Shown here in pieces: positions 16,756 through 24,179 of a stretch of 64,000 nt of DNA. The notes below the pieces were generated by a model. That model ran no database searches. It worked only from the letters and a program-made list of their open reading frames with translations, and was not told where the DNA came from. Made by a program: the position numbers and the translations under genes. Source of the DNA: Mangrovihabitans endophyticus (GTDB taxonomy: Bacteria; Actinomycetota; Actinomycetes; Mycobacteriales; Micromonosporaceae); NCBI RefSeq assembly GCF_014646155.1, contig NZ_BMMX01000011.1, forward strand, positions 111,272 through 175,271. Reading direction: 5' to 3'. Positions within the stretch are counted from its first letter, which is position 1; each line of letters opens with the position of its first letter.

Positions 16756-18537
16756 CAACGCCGTTCAGTTAGGGTCCGCTGGGAAACAAGCCGTAGCTTG
16801 GCGGATTCGGCTTCGTTGATCTGCTATGGCGGTCGGTGGCGAGGTTCTGGGGACGCTGGCGGCGAAGTTTCAGGTGATCATGCCGCATCTGGATGAGCGG
16901 CAGCGTCGTCTGCTGCTGGGCGCCGAGGCCCGAGCTTTGGGTCACGGCGGGATCCGGGCGGTGGCGAAAGCGGCCGGGGTTCGCGAGGCCACGGTCTCCG
17001 CGGGTGTCGATGAAGTGGAAGCCGGTGCACCACCGCTGGGCCGGGTCCGCCGGCCCGGCGGCGGCCGGAAACGGGCCACCGAACGGGATCCGGGACTGCT
17101 GGCCGCGTTGATGGCACTGGTCGAGCCGGATGAACGTGGTGATCCGATGTCGCCGCTGCGGTGGACGACCAAGTCGACCCGCATCCTCGCCGGAGAGTTG
17201 TCCAGGCAGGGTCATCGGGTCAGCGCCGACACCGTCGCGGACCTGTTACGAAAGAACGGGTTCAGCCTTCAGGCCAACGCCAAGACCATCGAGGGCCGGC
17301 AGCACCCAGACCGGGACGGGCAGTTCCGCTACCTTAATCAACAGGTCAAGGACCATCAGGCCAGCACCGATCCCGTGGTCAGTGTCGACACCAAGAAGAA
17401 GGAACTGGTCGGTCCGTTCTCCAATGCTGGCCGGCAATGGCGGCCAGCCGGTGAACCGGTGCGCACCCGCACCCACGACTTCCTCGACGACAGCCTCGGC
17501 AAAGCCGTGCCCTACGGCGTCTACGACCTGACCGCCGACACCGGCTGGGTCAACGTCGGCACCGACCACGACACCGCCGCGTTCGCCGTCGAGTCGATCC
17601 GCCGCTGGTGGTCCAGCCGAGGCTGTCACGACTACCCGAACGCCCGCCGCCTGCTGATCACCGCGGACGCCGGCGGCTCCAACGGCTACCGCACCCGCGC
17701 CTGGAAAGCCGAACTGGCCGCCCTGGCCGGGCAGACCGGCCTGCAGATCACCGTCTGCCACTTCCCGCCCGGCACCTCGAAATGGAACAAGATCGAGCAC
17801 CGGCTGTTCTCCCATATCACCATGAACTGGCGCGGACGGCCGTTGACCAGCCACGAAGTCATCGTGCAATCGATCGCCGCAACCACCACCCGCACCGGGT
17901 TACGCGTGCACGCCGAACTCGACACCAATACCTACGACACCGGCGTGCGCGTCCACGACCGGCAGATCGCCGCGCTCCCGCTGCACCGCCACAACTGGCA
18001 TCCCGACTGGAACTACACCCTGCAACCCGAGCCGTTTGAGCAGTTCAGCACCTCTCCAGATCCGTTCGACCAGCCCAGCCCCGACCTGGCATGGCTGCAC
18101 CATCCCGCCCTGACCGGACTACCCGCCGGCGACTGGGAAACGCTGATCACGACCCTGCTCACCCTGCACAAGCGGCAACGCGAGGCCAGCCTGCACCAAC
18201 GACGCGGACACCGGCCCCGCATGGCCGCACCCGGCACCGGCCGCCGACCCGTCCTCACCCTCGCTGACCGGCTGCTCGCCTTCGCTCTGCACTACCGGCT
18301 CGGGCTGCCGCAAGTCGCCGTCGCCACCCTGTTCACCGTCCGCCCTGAAACCATCAACCGCCGGCTCCGCGAGACCCGCCAACTCCTCGACCAGGCCGGA
18401 TACAACATCCCACCCAGCGTCCACAAGATCGCCACCATCGCAGACCTCTACGCCCACGCAGCCAGCAACGGCATCCCCTCACCCAACATCAAGACAGCAA
18501 GTTAAATCTCTGCGCTCCCTTTAACTGAACGGCGTTG
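16756..18537 (+). mobile_element. ISAzo13-type insertion sequence
   Basis: The ends are marked by a perfect 16-bp inverted repeat, CAACGCCGTTCAGTTA at 16756-16771 and its complement at 18522-18537. AGTCTAG occurs on both sides (16746-16752 and 18538-18544), but the left copy is 3 bp away from the repeat, so the exact boundary and target duplication remain uncertain. One full-length transposase fills it. Confidence 0.85.
16826..18505 (+). CDS. ISAzo13 family transposase
   Basis: This intact 559-aa transposase has an N-terminal helix-turn-helix (GIRAVAKAAGVREATVS), the PGGGRKRATERDPGLLAAL linker, and the RILAGELSRQGHRVSADTVADLL second HTH. The DDE core includes VVSVDTKKKELVG, LLITADAGGSNGYR and HFPPGTSKWNKIEHRLFS (Glu). 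After the usual end of the family (about residue 400) there is an extra ~150-aa tail containing RLLAFALHYRLGLPQVAVATLF, a further HTH-like segment. It is probably active, since frame and inverted repeats are whole. Confidence 0.92.
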   Translation: MAVGGEVLGTLAAKFQVIMPHLDERQRRLLLGAEARALGHGGIRAVAKAAGVREATVSAGVDEVEAGAPPLGRVRRPGGGRKRATERDPGLLAALMALVEPDERGDPMSPLRWTTKSTRILAGELSRQGHRVSADTVADLLRKNGFSLQANAKTIEGRQHPDRDGQFRYLNQQVKDHQASTDPVVSVDTKKKELVGPFSNAGRQWRPAGEPVRTRTHDFLDDSLGKAVPYGVYDLTADTGWVNVGTDHDTAAFAVESIRRWWSSRGCHDYPNARRLLITADAGGSNGYRTRAWKAELAALAGQTGLQITVCHFPPGTSKWNKIEHRLFSHITMNWRGRPLTSHEVIVQSIAATTTRTGLRVHAELDTNTYDTGVRVHDRQIAALPLHRHNWHPDWNYTLQPEPFEQFSTSPDPFDQPSPDLAWLHHPALTGLPAGDWETLITTLLTLHKRQREASLHQRRGHRPRMAAPGTGRRPVLTLADRLLAFALHYRLGLPQVAVATLFTVRPETINRRLRETRQLLDQAGYNIPPSVHKIATIADLYAHAASNGIPSPNIKTAS

Positions 18538-18682
18538 AGTCTAGAGCTCGTGGTCGCGCTATGGTCGCGACGAGCGAGATCCAGCCGCTCCGGCTGAGAC
18601 CAAGTGAGACTCTGGATCAAGCGACCCGGTAAGCGGGAGCGTGGCGTTCGGCCAGCTCAGGACCGGCTTACCAGCGCTTCAC

Positions 18683-18745
18683 GGAGCGGAGGGCGTGGGA
18701 TTCGAACCCACGAAGAGTTTCCCCTTACCGGTTTTCAAGACCGGC
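18683..18745. repeat. Right attachment repeat, inside tRNA-Ser(UGA)
   Basis: Identical over 63 bp to 8679-8741. It covers the tRNA from its anticodon stem to its 3' end plus 4 bp. The crossover must have been inside this block. Confidence 0.93.
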
Positions 18746-18771
18746 GCCATCGGCCACTAGGCGAGCCCTCC
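18687..18771 (-). tRNA. tRNA-Ser (UGA)
   Basis: The minus strand folds as GGAGGGC acceptor stem, D arm GCCTAGTGGCCGATGGC, anticodon stem CCGGT with loop CTTGAAA (anticodon TGA), a long class II variable arm, T arm GTGGGTTCGAATCCCAC and GCCCTCC plus discriminator G. CCA is not encoded. It is the integration target of the 10-kb island on its 3' side. Confidence 0.97.
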
Positions 18772-18866
18772 CGTGCGGCACCCAGTCTGCCAGACCGGCC
18801 GGTCTCCGCGTGCGGCCCGGTGCGGCGCAGCAACCCACCCGCCGGATGGGCGGCCGTTGTGCCCGT

Positions 18867-19322
18867 TCAGGCCGCCGAAGATCGCAGGTCGGACAGCGTG
18901 TCTAGCACGTCGGCGGGCTCGGCGCCCAAATCGTGCATGCCGAACAGGTAGATGTTGTCGCCGGTGTCGACTTCCAGCAGCGAGGTTGTCATGCCGAAAC
19001 GCTCGCGGCGGTCCAGGCGCAGCCGTTCCACCTCGGCCCAACCTACGTGCCTCCGCCCGGCATAGCCGGTGACCAGGGTGAGGCCCTCGGCGTCCGCCGC
19101 CAAGCGTATCGGCGCGACCAGGTCGCGCAGCGCCCAGATGGCGAGGCCGGCGGAGGCCACGCCGGCGATGCACCACTGCACGATGTCGTGCCGGCCGAAG
19201 GCGAAGACCAGCACCAGGACGGCGACCGCGCCGAGGCCCTTGGTGACGGGGATGACCGGCTTGATCTGCCACGGTTGCGCCGACGAATCTGAGGGTGGTT
19301 CGGGCTCTGGGGATGGGGACAT
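18867..19322 (-). CDS. PH-like domain membrane protein (bPH_6/CFP-6 type)
   Basis: The 151-aa protein starts at ATG 19322. Two adjacent hydrophobic segments (GLGAVAVLVLVFAFG and IVQWCIAGVASAGLAIWAL) are followed by a beta-rich domain: ADAEGLTLVTGYAGRRHVGWAEVERLRLD then TSLLEVDTGDNIYLFGM. This two-TM plus bacterial-PH layout matches small actinobacterial membrane proteins of the CFP-6 family, whose function is not known. It is monocistronic and divergent from the thiolase. Confidence 0.75.
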   Translation of the reverse strand: MSPSPEPEPPSDSSAQPWQIKPVIPVTKGLGAVAVLVLVFAFGRHDIVQWCIAGVASAGLAIWALRDLVAPIRLAADAEGLTLVTGYAGRRHVGWAEVERLRLDRRERFGMTTSLLEVDTGDNIYLFGMHDLGAEPADVLDTLSDLRSSAA

Positions 19323-19385
19323 GACCCAACTATTCCAGGGTGCGGTCCGTGGCTTCACCGCCACGCAAACGCGTACCGTCGGACC

Positions 19386-20516
19386 ATGCGTGATGCGGTG
19401 ATCGTCGCAGCGGTCCGGACGCCCGTTGGCCGGCGCGGTGGTGCTCTCTCCGGGGTGCATCCGGCCGACTTGTCCGCGCACGTGCTGCGCAGCCTGGCCG
19501 AGCGTGCACCGATCGAACCCGGCGATGTCGACGACGTCGTTTGGGGTGTGGTGTCCCAGGTGGGCGAGCAGTCGTGGAACGCCGGCCGCAACGCCGTACT
19601 GGCGGCCGGATGGCCCGAAACGGTGCCCGGGACCACCATCGACCGGCAGTGTGGTTCCAGTCAGCAGGCGCTGCATTTCGCCGCGGCCACGGTGACGTCC
19701 GGGCAGGCCGACCTGGTGGTGGCCGGCGGTGTGGAGTCGATGAGCCGGGTGCCGATGGGGTCGAGCGCGCAGGATCAAGATCCGTACGGGGAGGCGATCG
19801 CCCGGCGTTACGGCTCGACCGGTTTCAGCCAGGGCGTGGGCGCCGAGATGATCGCCGAGCGTTGGGGGTTCGACCGGCGGCAGCTCGACGAGTACGCGCT
19901 CCGCAGCCACGAAAAGGCGGCCAAGGCCCAGGACGCCGGCGACTTCGACGCGGAGATCACGGCCATCGGGGACGTACGCCACGACGAGGGCATCCGCCGG
20001 GACACGAACATCGAGAAGCTGGCCACGTTGCGCACCCCGTTCCGTTCCGACGGTGTCGTCACGGCCGGTTCCGCCTCGCAGATCTCCGACGGGGCCGCCG
20101 CGCTCGCCGTCACCACTTCGGCCTGGGCTGCCGCCCACGGCCTGCGCCCGTGGGCGCGGGTGCACACCGCCGTGGTCGCCGCCGCCGACCCGGTGATCAT
20201 GCTGACTGCCCCGATCCCGGCTACCGCGAAGGTTCTCGCACGGGCTGGGCTCACCCTGGACGACATCGGGGCGTACGAGGTGAACGAGGCGTTCGCCCCG
20301 GTACCCCTGGCGTGGCTGGCGGAGACCGGCGCCGACCCCGCAAGGATGAATCCCCGCGGTGGCGCCATCGCGCTTGGCCATCCGCTCGGCGCGTCCGGAG
20401 CCCGGATCACGACCACGTTGCTGCACCATATGCGGCAGAACGGCATCCGCTACGGATTGCAAGCGATGTGTGAGGGCGGCGGAATGGCCAACGCAACGAT
20501 CTTCGAGCTTCTGTAA
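19386..20516 (+). CDS. Acetyl-CoA C-acyltransferase (thiolase)
   Basis: A full-length 376-aa thiolase. The acyl-accepting Cys89 lies in TIDRQCGSSQQAL. NEAFAPV, ALGHPLGASGAR (His332) and MCEGGGMAN (Cys362) complete the active site. It catalyses reversible thiolytic cleavage or condensation of acyl-CoA in fatty-acid degradation or acetoacetyl-CoA formation. There are no neighbouring beta-oxidation genes, so the physiological substrate is open. Start at ATG 19386; the next gene on the same strand is 38 bp away. Confidence 0.93.
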   Translation: MRDAVIVAAVRTPVGRRGGALSGVHPADLSAHVLRSLAERAPIEPGDVDDVVWGVVSQVGEQSWNAGRNAVLAAGWPETVPGTTIDRQCGSSQQALHFAAATVTSGQADLVVAGGVESMSRVPMGSSAQDQDPYGEAIARRYGSTGFSQGVGAEMIAERWGFDRRQLDEYALRSHEKAAKAQDAGDFDAEITAIGDVRHDEGIRRDTNIEKLATLRTPFRSDGVVTAGSASQISDGAAALAVTTSAWAAAHGLRPWARVHTAVVAAADPVIMLTAPIPATAKVLARAGLTLDDIGAYEVNEAFAPVPLAWLAETGADPARMNPRGGAIALGHPLGASGARITTTLLHHMRQNGIRYGLQAMCEGGGMANATIFELL

Positions 20517-20554
20517 TCGAATATTCACCGTGTGGTGGCCACGCCTTCCCGCGA

Positions 20555-21022
20555 GTGACCGCCGTTACATTCGATATGGACGTCTTTTCTCGCACGTTTC
20601 TCCGGGCGGCGTCCGAGTCCGGCGTTGCCCTCTCGACCGTCAGCAGGCACATGCCGATCTTCCGGCGGTGCGTGGATCCGGATGATCACACCGTTCTGGT
20701 CGCGCTGTGCACGCAGGTGGACCGCCCATTGAGCGGCGATCACCTGCTGTTGCTCACCTCGCGCCGCCTCGTGGTGACGCAGGAATCCCGCGTTCTGCGC
20801 CGGCTCCGGCTTTATTTGAACGCCAACCTGCGGCACCTCAGCGGTGTGATGTGGAACCCGGACGTGCGTTCGTCCACCATGGAGTTCGCGGCCACCGCGG
20901 TGGACGGGGTGCGCGAACGGTTCCGGATGCGCGCCGTCGAGCCGGAGCACGTCTGGCACGTCAACACGCTTCTCACGCAGACCTTCCACGGTCAGCGACG
21001 ATCATTGCCGTCGGCGGCCTGA
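20555..21022 (+). CDS. Hypothetical actinobacterial protein, possible PH-like fold
   Basis: 155 aa from GTG 20555 (ATG 20576 gives 148 aa and is equally plausible; neither has a clear SD). The core alternates beta strands, including HLLLLTSRRLVVTQESRVL and LNANLRHLSGVMW, a pattern seen in short PH-like or YokE-type domains. There are no catalytic residues, TM helices or signal peptide. It is downstream of the thiolase on the same strand and convergent with transketolase. Function unknown. Confidence 0.6.
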   Translation: MTAVTFDMDVFSRTFLRAASESGVALSTVSRHMPIFRRCVDPDDHTVLVALCTQVDRPLSGDHLLLLTSRRLVVTQESRVLRRLRLYLNANLRHLSGVMWNPDVRSSTMEFAATAVDGVRERFRMRAVEPEHVWHVNTLLTQTFHGQRRSLPSAA

Positions 21023-21051
21023 TCCCGGCACGTCGCCGCTGACCGAACAGT

Positions 21052-21939
21052 TCAAATCACGCCGCTGAGGAAGCCGCTGATCGAGCGTCGCAGGCCGGCC
21101 GGGTCCAAGCCGTGCAACCGCGCGTGGTCCGCCGGTGTGCCGTAGGCACGCTGTTCGGCCCGGCCCACGCCGAGGTGCAGGGCGCGATGGGGTAGGCCGG
21201 CGAGGGCCGCGGACACCCGTGCACTGGAGGTGCCGGCAAGGTACGGCTCGACCATCACCACGTCCCGGCCGACAAGCGATCGCAGACCGGCGGCGTCCAG
21301 CGGCCGGGGCGTCGTGGTGACGGCCACCGTGACGTCCATGTCGGCCGCCGCGGCGAGCACCGGGTCGAGCATCGGGCCGACCGCGAGCACCACCGGAGCA
21401 CCGTCCGTGCCACGTCGCACCACGGTCAGCGCCGGCTCGATCGGGTATGCGCGGTTGTTGTGCTGCTCGGACAACCGCACGTAAACCCGATCGTCGTGAC
21501 CGGCCGCGGCGCGCAGCAACGCCGGCACCTCGTCCGGGTGGCCCGGAACGTGCACCGTCCAGCCGTCCAGCGTGTCCAGCAACTGCACGTCGCCCGGCGA
21601 CTGATGCGTGTACCCCTCGGCCGATCCGTCGTAGGAACCGCCGACGCTCACCAGCACCGCCCCCACGTCCTGGTGTCCCAGGTCCAGCTTGATCTGCTCG
21701 TACGCGCGATCGACCAGGAACGGCGCGTACGAGTGCAGGAAGGGCCGCATCCCGGTGAGCGCGAGTCCCCCGGCCACGCCGACCATGAGCTGCTCCCGGA
21801 TGCCGACGTTGATCACCCGGTCGGGGTGGCGGCGCCGGGCCGGCTCGAACGCGGCGGCGGAGATGTCCGCGAGCACCATGGCGGTGCGTGGATCGTCGGC
21901 CAGCAGCGCGGTGGCGGACGTCACGAACGTGTCACGCAT
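21052..21939 (-). CDS. Transketolase C-terminal subunit (pyrimidine-binding and C-terminal domains)
   Basis: This 295-aa protein carries the transketolase Pyr domain, with VINVGIREQLMVGVAGGLAL (including the cofactor-activating Glu) and GGSYDGSAEGYTHQSPGDVQLL, followed by the C-terminal domain (TDGAPVVLAVGPMLD). With the preceding gene it forms a split, two-subunit transketolase using thiamine diphosphate. The gap to the N-terminal subunit is 3 bp, so translation is coupled. Some relatives act in DXP-like or secondary-metabolite pathways, so the sugar substrate is not certain. Confidence 0.88.
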   Translation of the reverse strand: MRDTFVTSATALLADDPRTAMVLADISAAAFEPARRRHPDRVINVGIREQLMVGVAGGLALTGMRPFLHSYAPFLVDRAYEQIKLDLGHQDVGAVLVSVGGSYDGSAEGYTHQSPGDVQLLDTLDGWTVHVPGHPDEVPALLRAAAGHDDRVYVRLSEQHNNRAYPIEPALTVVRRGTDGAPVVLAVGPMLDPVLAAAADMDVTVAVTTTPRPLDAAGLRSLVGRDVVMVEPYLAGTSSARVSAALAGLPHRALHLGVGRAEQRAYGTPADHARLHGLDPAGLRRSISGFLSGVI

Positions 21940-21942
21940 CGG

Positions 21943-22626
21943 TCAGTCTCCCTTCCTGGCGACGGCGGCCACGACGACGTGCGGCCGCTCCCGGTCACGG
22001 CGGCTCAGCGCGTGCGCCAGTTCGTCGTGGTCTCGTCCGTCTACGATGGAGGCGGTCCATCCGATGAACCGGGCGGCGATGCCGCCGGGCCAGCCGTGCG
22101 TGGCCGAGCGGTTGTCGATGACGATCGCGGTGAATGGCAGGCCAACGGCTGCGGCGTACGCGATGGCCTCGTGGTTGGAGCCCTCGTCCAGTTCCGCGTC
22201 TCCGAGCAGGACGAACGTGCGCGTGTTCGAGTAACCCTGCGCTCGCAGGCCGAGTGCGACACCGACGGCGAGGCCGAGCCCGTGGCCGAGAGAGCCGGTG
22301 CCGATCTCCACGCCGGGCACCAGGACCCGGTCGGGGTGGTGCCCGAGCCGGCTGTGCGGGCCGCCGACGTCGTCGAGCCAGGAGGGCGGGAAGAATCCCT
22401 TGGCCGCGAGGACGGCGTAGTACGCGGCCGGGCCGTGGCCCTTGGACAGCAGGAAACGATCCCGGTCGGGCGCTTCGACGGTCTCCGGGCCGATCCGTAG
22501 GATCCGGTCGTAGAGAACCCAGAGCACGTCGAGCGTCGAATGCGCGCTCGGTGCGTGCTTCTCGTCGCCGGTGATCCGCAGGAGTAGGGAATGCACGTCG
22601 GTGGCTTCCCTCGTGGTGACTGTCAT
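21943..22626 (-). CDS. Transketolase N-terminal (ThDP-binding) subunit
   Basis: Start at ATG 22626 gives 227 aa. SKGHGPAAYYAVLA, GSLGHGLGLAVGVAL and the ThDP motif GDAELDEGSNHEAIAYAA (GD..(E)..N) identify the PP domain of transketolase. It is upstream of the C-terminal subunit with a 3-bp gap. The start lies only 16 bp from a palindrome typical of MerR/SoxR operators and 57 bp from the divergent soxR, so SoxR could well control this pair. Confidence 0.88.
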   Translation of the reverse strand: MTVTTREATDVHSLLLRITGDEKHAPSAHSTLDVLWVLYDRILRIGPETVEAPDRDRFLLSKGHGPAAYYAVLAAKGFFPPSWLDDVGGPHSRLGHHPDRVLVPGVEIGTGSLGHGLGLAVGVALGLRAQGYSNTRTFVLLGDAELDEGSNHEAIAYAAAVGLPFTAIVIDNRSATHGWPGGIAARFIGWTASIVDGRDHDELAHALSRRDRERPHVVVAAVARKGD

Positions 22627-22641
22627 GCCGCCAATCCTGCA

Positions 22642-22661
22642 AGTTAAAGTCAGGTTTAACT
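22642..22661. promoter_or_regulatory. Palindromic MerR/SoxR-type operator between soxR and transketolase genes
   Basis: AGTTAAA-GTCAGG-TTTAACT is a perfect 7+7 palindrome. MerR-family activators, including SoxR, bind such dyads in a stretched -35/-10 spacer. It sits in the 56-bp gap between the two divergent starts, consistent with autoregulation and control of the transketolase pair. Confidence 0.65.
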
Positions 22662-22682
22662 CAATGTCTGCGAGGAGTGGCG

Positions 22683-23117
22683 TTGGAAACACTCGGCATC
22701 GGCGACTTCGCCGCGCGCAGCGGCGTCAGCCGCTCCGCGCTGCGTTTCTATGAGAAAGAGGGCCTGATCCGGGCCGCCCGTACCGGCGGCAACCAGCGCC
22801 GGTACGCGCGGGCCGAACTGCGCCGTGTCGCCTTCATCCGCATCGCCCAGCAGGTTGGTGTGTCCCTGGAGGAGATCCGTGCGGCGCTGGCCACTCTCCC
22901 CGCCGGCCGCACGCCGACCAAGGCGGACTGGTCCCGGCTGTCCGCGCGCTGGCATACCAGGCTGGAAGAGCGGATTCGCCTGATGGAGCGACTGCGCGAC
23001 CAACTCGACGGCTGCATCGGATGCGGCTGCCTCTCGTTGCAGCGCTGCCGGCTGATGAACCAGGACGACCGGCTCGCGCAGCACGGTCCCGGCCCGCGGC
23101 GGCTGCTCGACGGGTGA
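22683..23117 (+). CDS. soxR: Redox-sensing MerR-family regulator SoxR
   Basis: TTG 22683 is preferred over GTG 22677 because GAGGAG (22672-22677) is then at proper distance. The 144-aa product has the MerR winged helix (LGIGDFAARSGVSRSALRFYEKEGLI), a dimerisation helix, and the [2Fe-2S] motif C-x2-C-x-C-x5-C at Cys111, 114, 116 and 122, exactly the SoxR spacing. In actinomycetes SoxR typically senses redox-active metabolites and activates oxidoreductase and exporter genes. The convergent neighbour is a quinone oxidoreductase. Confidence 0.94.
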   Translation: METLGIGDFAARSGVSRSALRFYEKEGLIRAARTGGNQRRYARAELRRVAFIRIAQQVGVSLEEIRAALATLPAGRTPTKADWSRLSARWHTRLEERIRLMERLRDQLDGCIGCGCLSLQRCRLMNQDDRLAQHGPGPRRLLDG

Positions 23118-23127
23118 ACTGAACCTT

Positions 23128-24099
23128 TCAGGGCCGCGACACGGTCAGCACGATCTTGCCTAGGTGGTCGCCGGCTTCCATCCGGTGATGCGCCCGCTGT
23201 GCCTGCGCCAGGGGAATCGACTCGTCGACCACCGGCCGGATGGCGCCCGATTCCACCAGCGGCCAGACCTGTTCGCGGACCTGCCGCACGATGCGTGCCT
23301 TGTCCGCCAGCGGGCGGGCGCGCAGCGTGGTGGCCGTGATCGTGCCGCGCTTGGCTGTCAGCGCGCCCAGGTTCAGCTCGGCGGTGCTCCCACCCTGCAT
23401 GCCGATGATGGCGATGCGGCCGTCCGGGTTCAGCGCGGCGATGTTCCGGGCCAGATACTTCGCGCCGATGATGTCCAGGATGACGTCCGCGCCGCCGACC
23501 TCGGACACGAAATCCGCGGTGGTGTAGTCGATCACGCGATCGGCGCCGAGCTCGGTCAGCCGGTCGTGCTTGTGCGCCCGCGCGGTCACCGCCACGGTCG
23601 CGCCCAGCGCCTTGCCGAGCTGGATCGCGAACGTCCCGATTCCGCCGCTGCCGCCGTGCACCAGGAAGGTCTCCCCGGCGCGCAACCGTGCCAGATCCAC
23701 CACGTTCGACCACACCGTGCAGGCCGCCTCGGGCAGGGTCGCCGCCTCGGTCAGGGAGATGCCGGCCGGTACGGGCAACAACTGCCCGGCCGGGACCGCC
23801 ACCCGTTCGGCGTACCCACCCCCGGCGAGCAGCGCACACACCCGGTCGCCGGGCTGGTGGCCGGTCACCCCGCCGCCGACCGCGCTGATCACCCCGGCGC
23901 ATTCCAAGCCCGGATAGGCCGGCGCGCCCGGCGGCGGTGGGTAATGGCCCCGCCGTTGCAGGATGTCCGCCCGGTTCAGCGCCGCGGCGCGGACGTCGAC
24001 GATCACCTCACCGTCGGTCGGCTCCGGGTCGGGCACCTCGTTCCACACGAGCTTCTGGTTCTCGATCTCGATCGCATGCACCGTCCCAGCTTGCGTCAT
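23128..24099 (-). CDS. NAD(P)H:quinone oxidoreductase, zinc-independent MDR family
   Basis: This 323-aa medium-chain dehydrogenase/reductase of the quinone oxidoreductase branch has AAALNRADILQRRGHYPPPPG, YPGLECAGVI, the Rossmann motif VHGGSGGIGTFAIQL and a late LGKIVLTV end. The cysteines of zinc alcohol dehydrogenases are absent. It reduces quinones with NADPH in the cytoplasm. It is convergent with soxR (10-bp gap). Quinone reductases are known SoxR targets in Streptomyces, so a functional link is reasonable, but I saw no SoxR dyad directly upstream of its start. Confidence 0.9.
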   Translation of the reverse strand: MTQAGTVHAIEIENQKLVWNEVPDPEPTDGEVIVDVRAAALNRADILQRRGHYPPPPGAPAYPGLECAGVISAVGGGVTGHQPGDRVCALLAGGGYAERVAVPAGQLLPVPAGISLTEAATLPEAACTVWSNVVDLARLRAGETFLVHGGSGGIGTFAIQLGKALGATVAVTARAHKHDRLTELGADRVIDYTTADFVSEVGGADVILDIIGAKYLARNIAALNPDGRIAIIGMQGGSTAELNLGALTAKRGTITATTLRARPLADKARIVRQVREQVWPLVESGAIRPVVDESIPLAQAQRAHHRMEAGDHLGKIVLTVSRP

Positions 24100-24179
24100 C
24101 GAGATCGGATGCGCAGACGGGCAGGTCCGCGGACGGCACTGCGTCCACGGGCCCGCCCGTCACGAGCGGTGCGCGTCGA

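Larger units (their letters stand above)
8679..18745. mobile_element. 10-kb genomic island integrated in tRNA-Ser(UGA)
   Basis: The island is bounded by 63-bp perfect direct repeats, and the intact tRNA is rebuilt at its right end. Cargo: zinc-finger hypothetical protein, MBL-fold/4-TM pair, SAM methyltransferase, integrase remnant, Abi_C-type protein, a one-TM protein and two insertion sequences. Several cargo genes have visibly lower GC than the flanks (for example 10.2-12.1 and 15.0-16.7 kb). The integrase is reduced to its C-terminal catalytic end and split by an IS, so the island is probably no longer mobile on its own. Confidence 0.9.
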
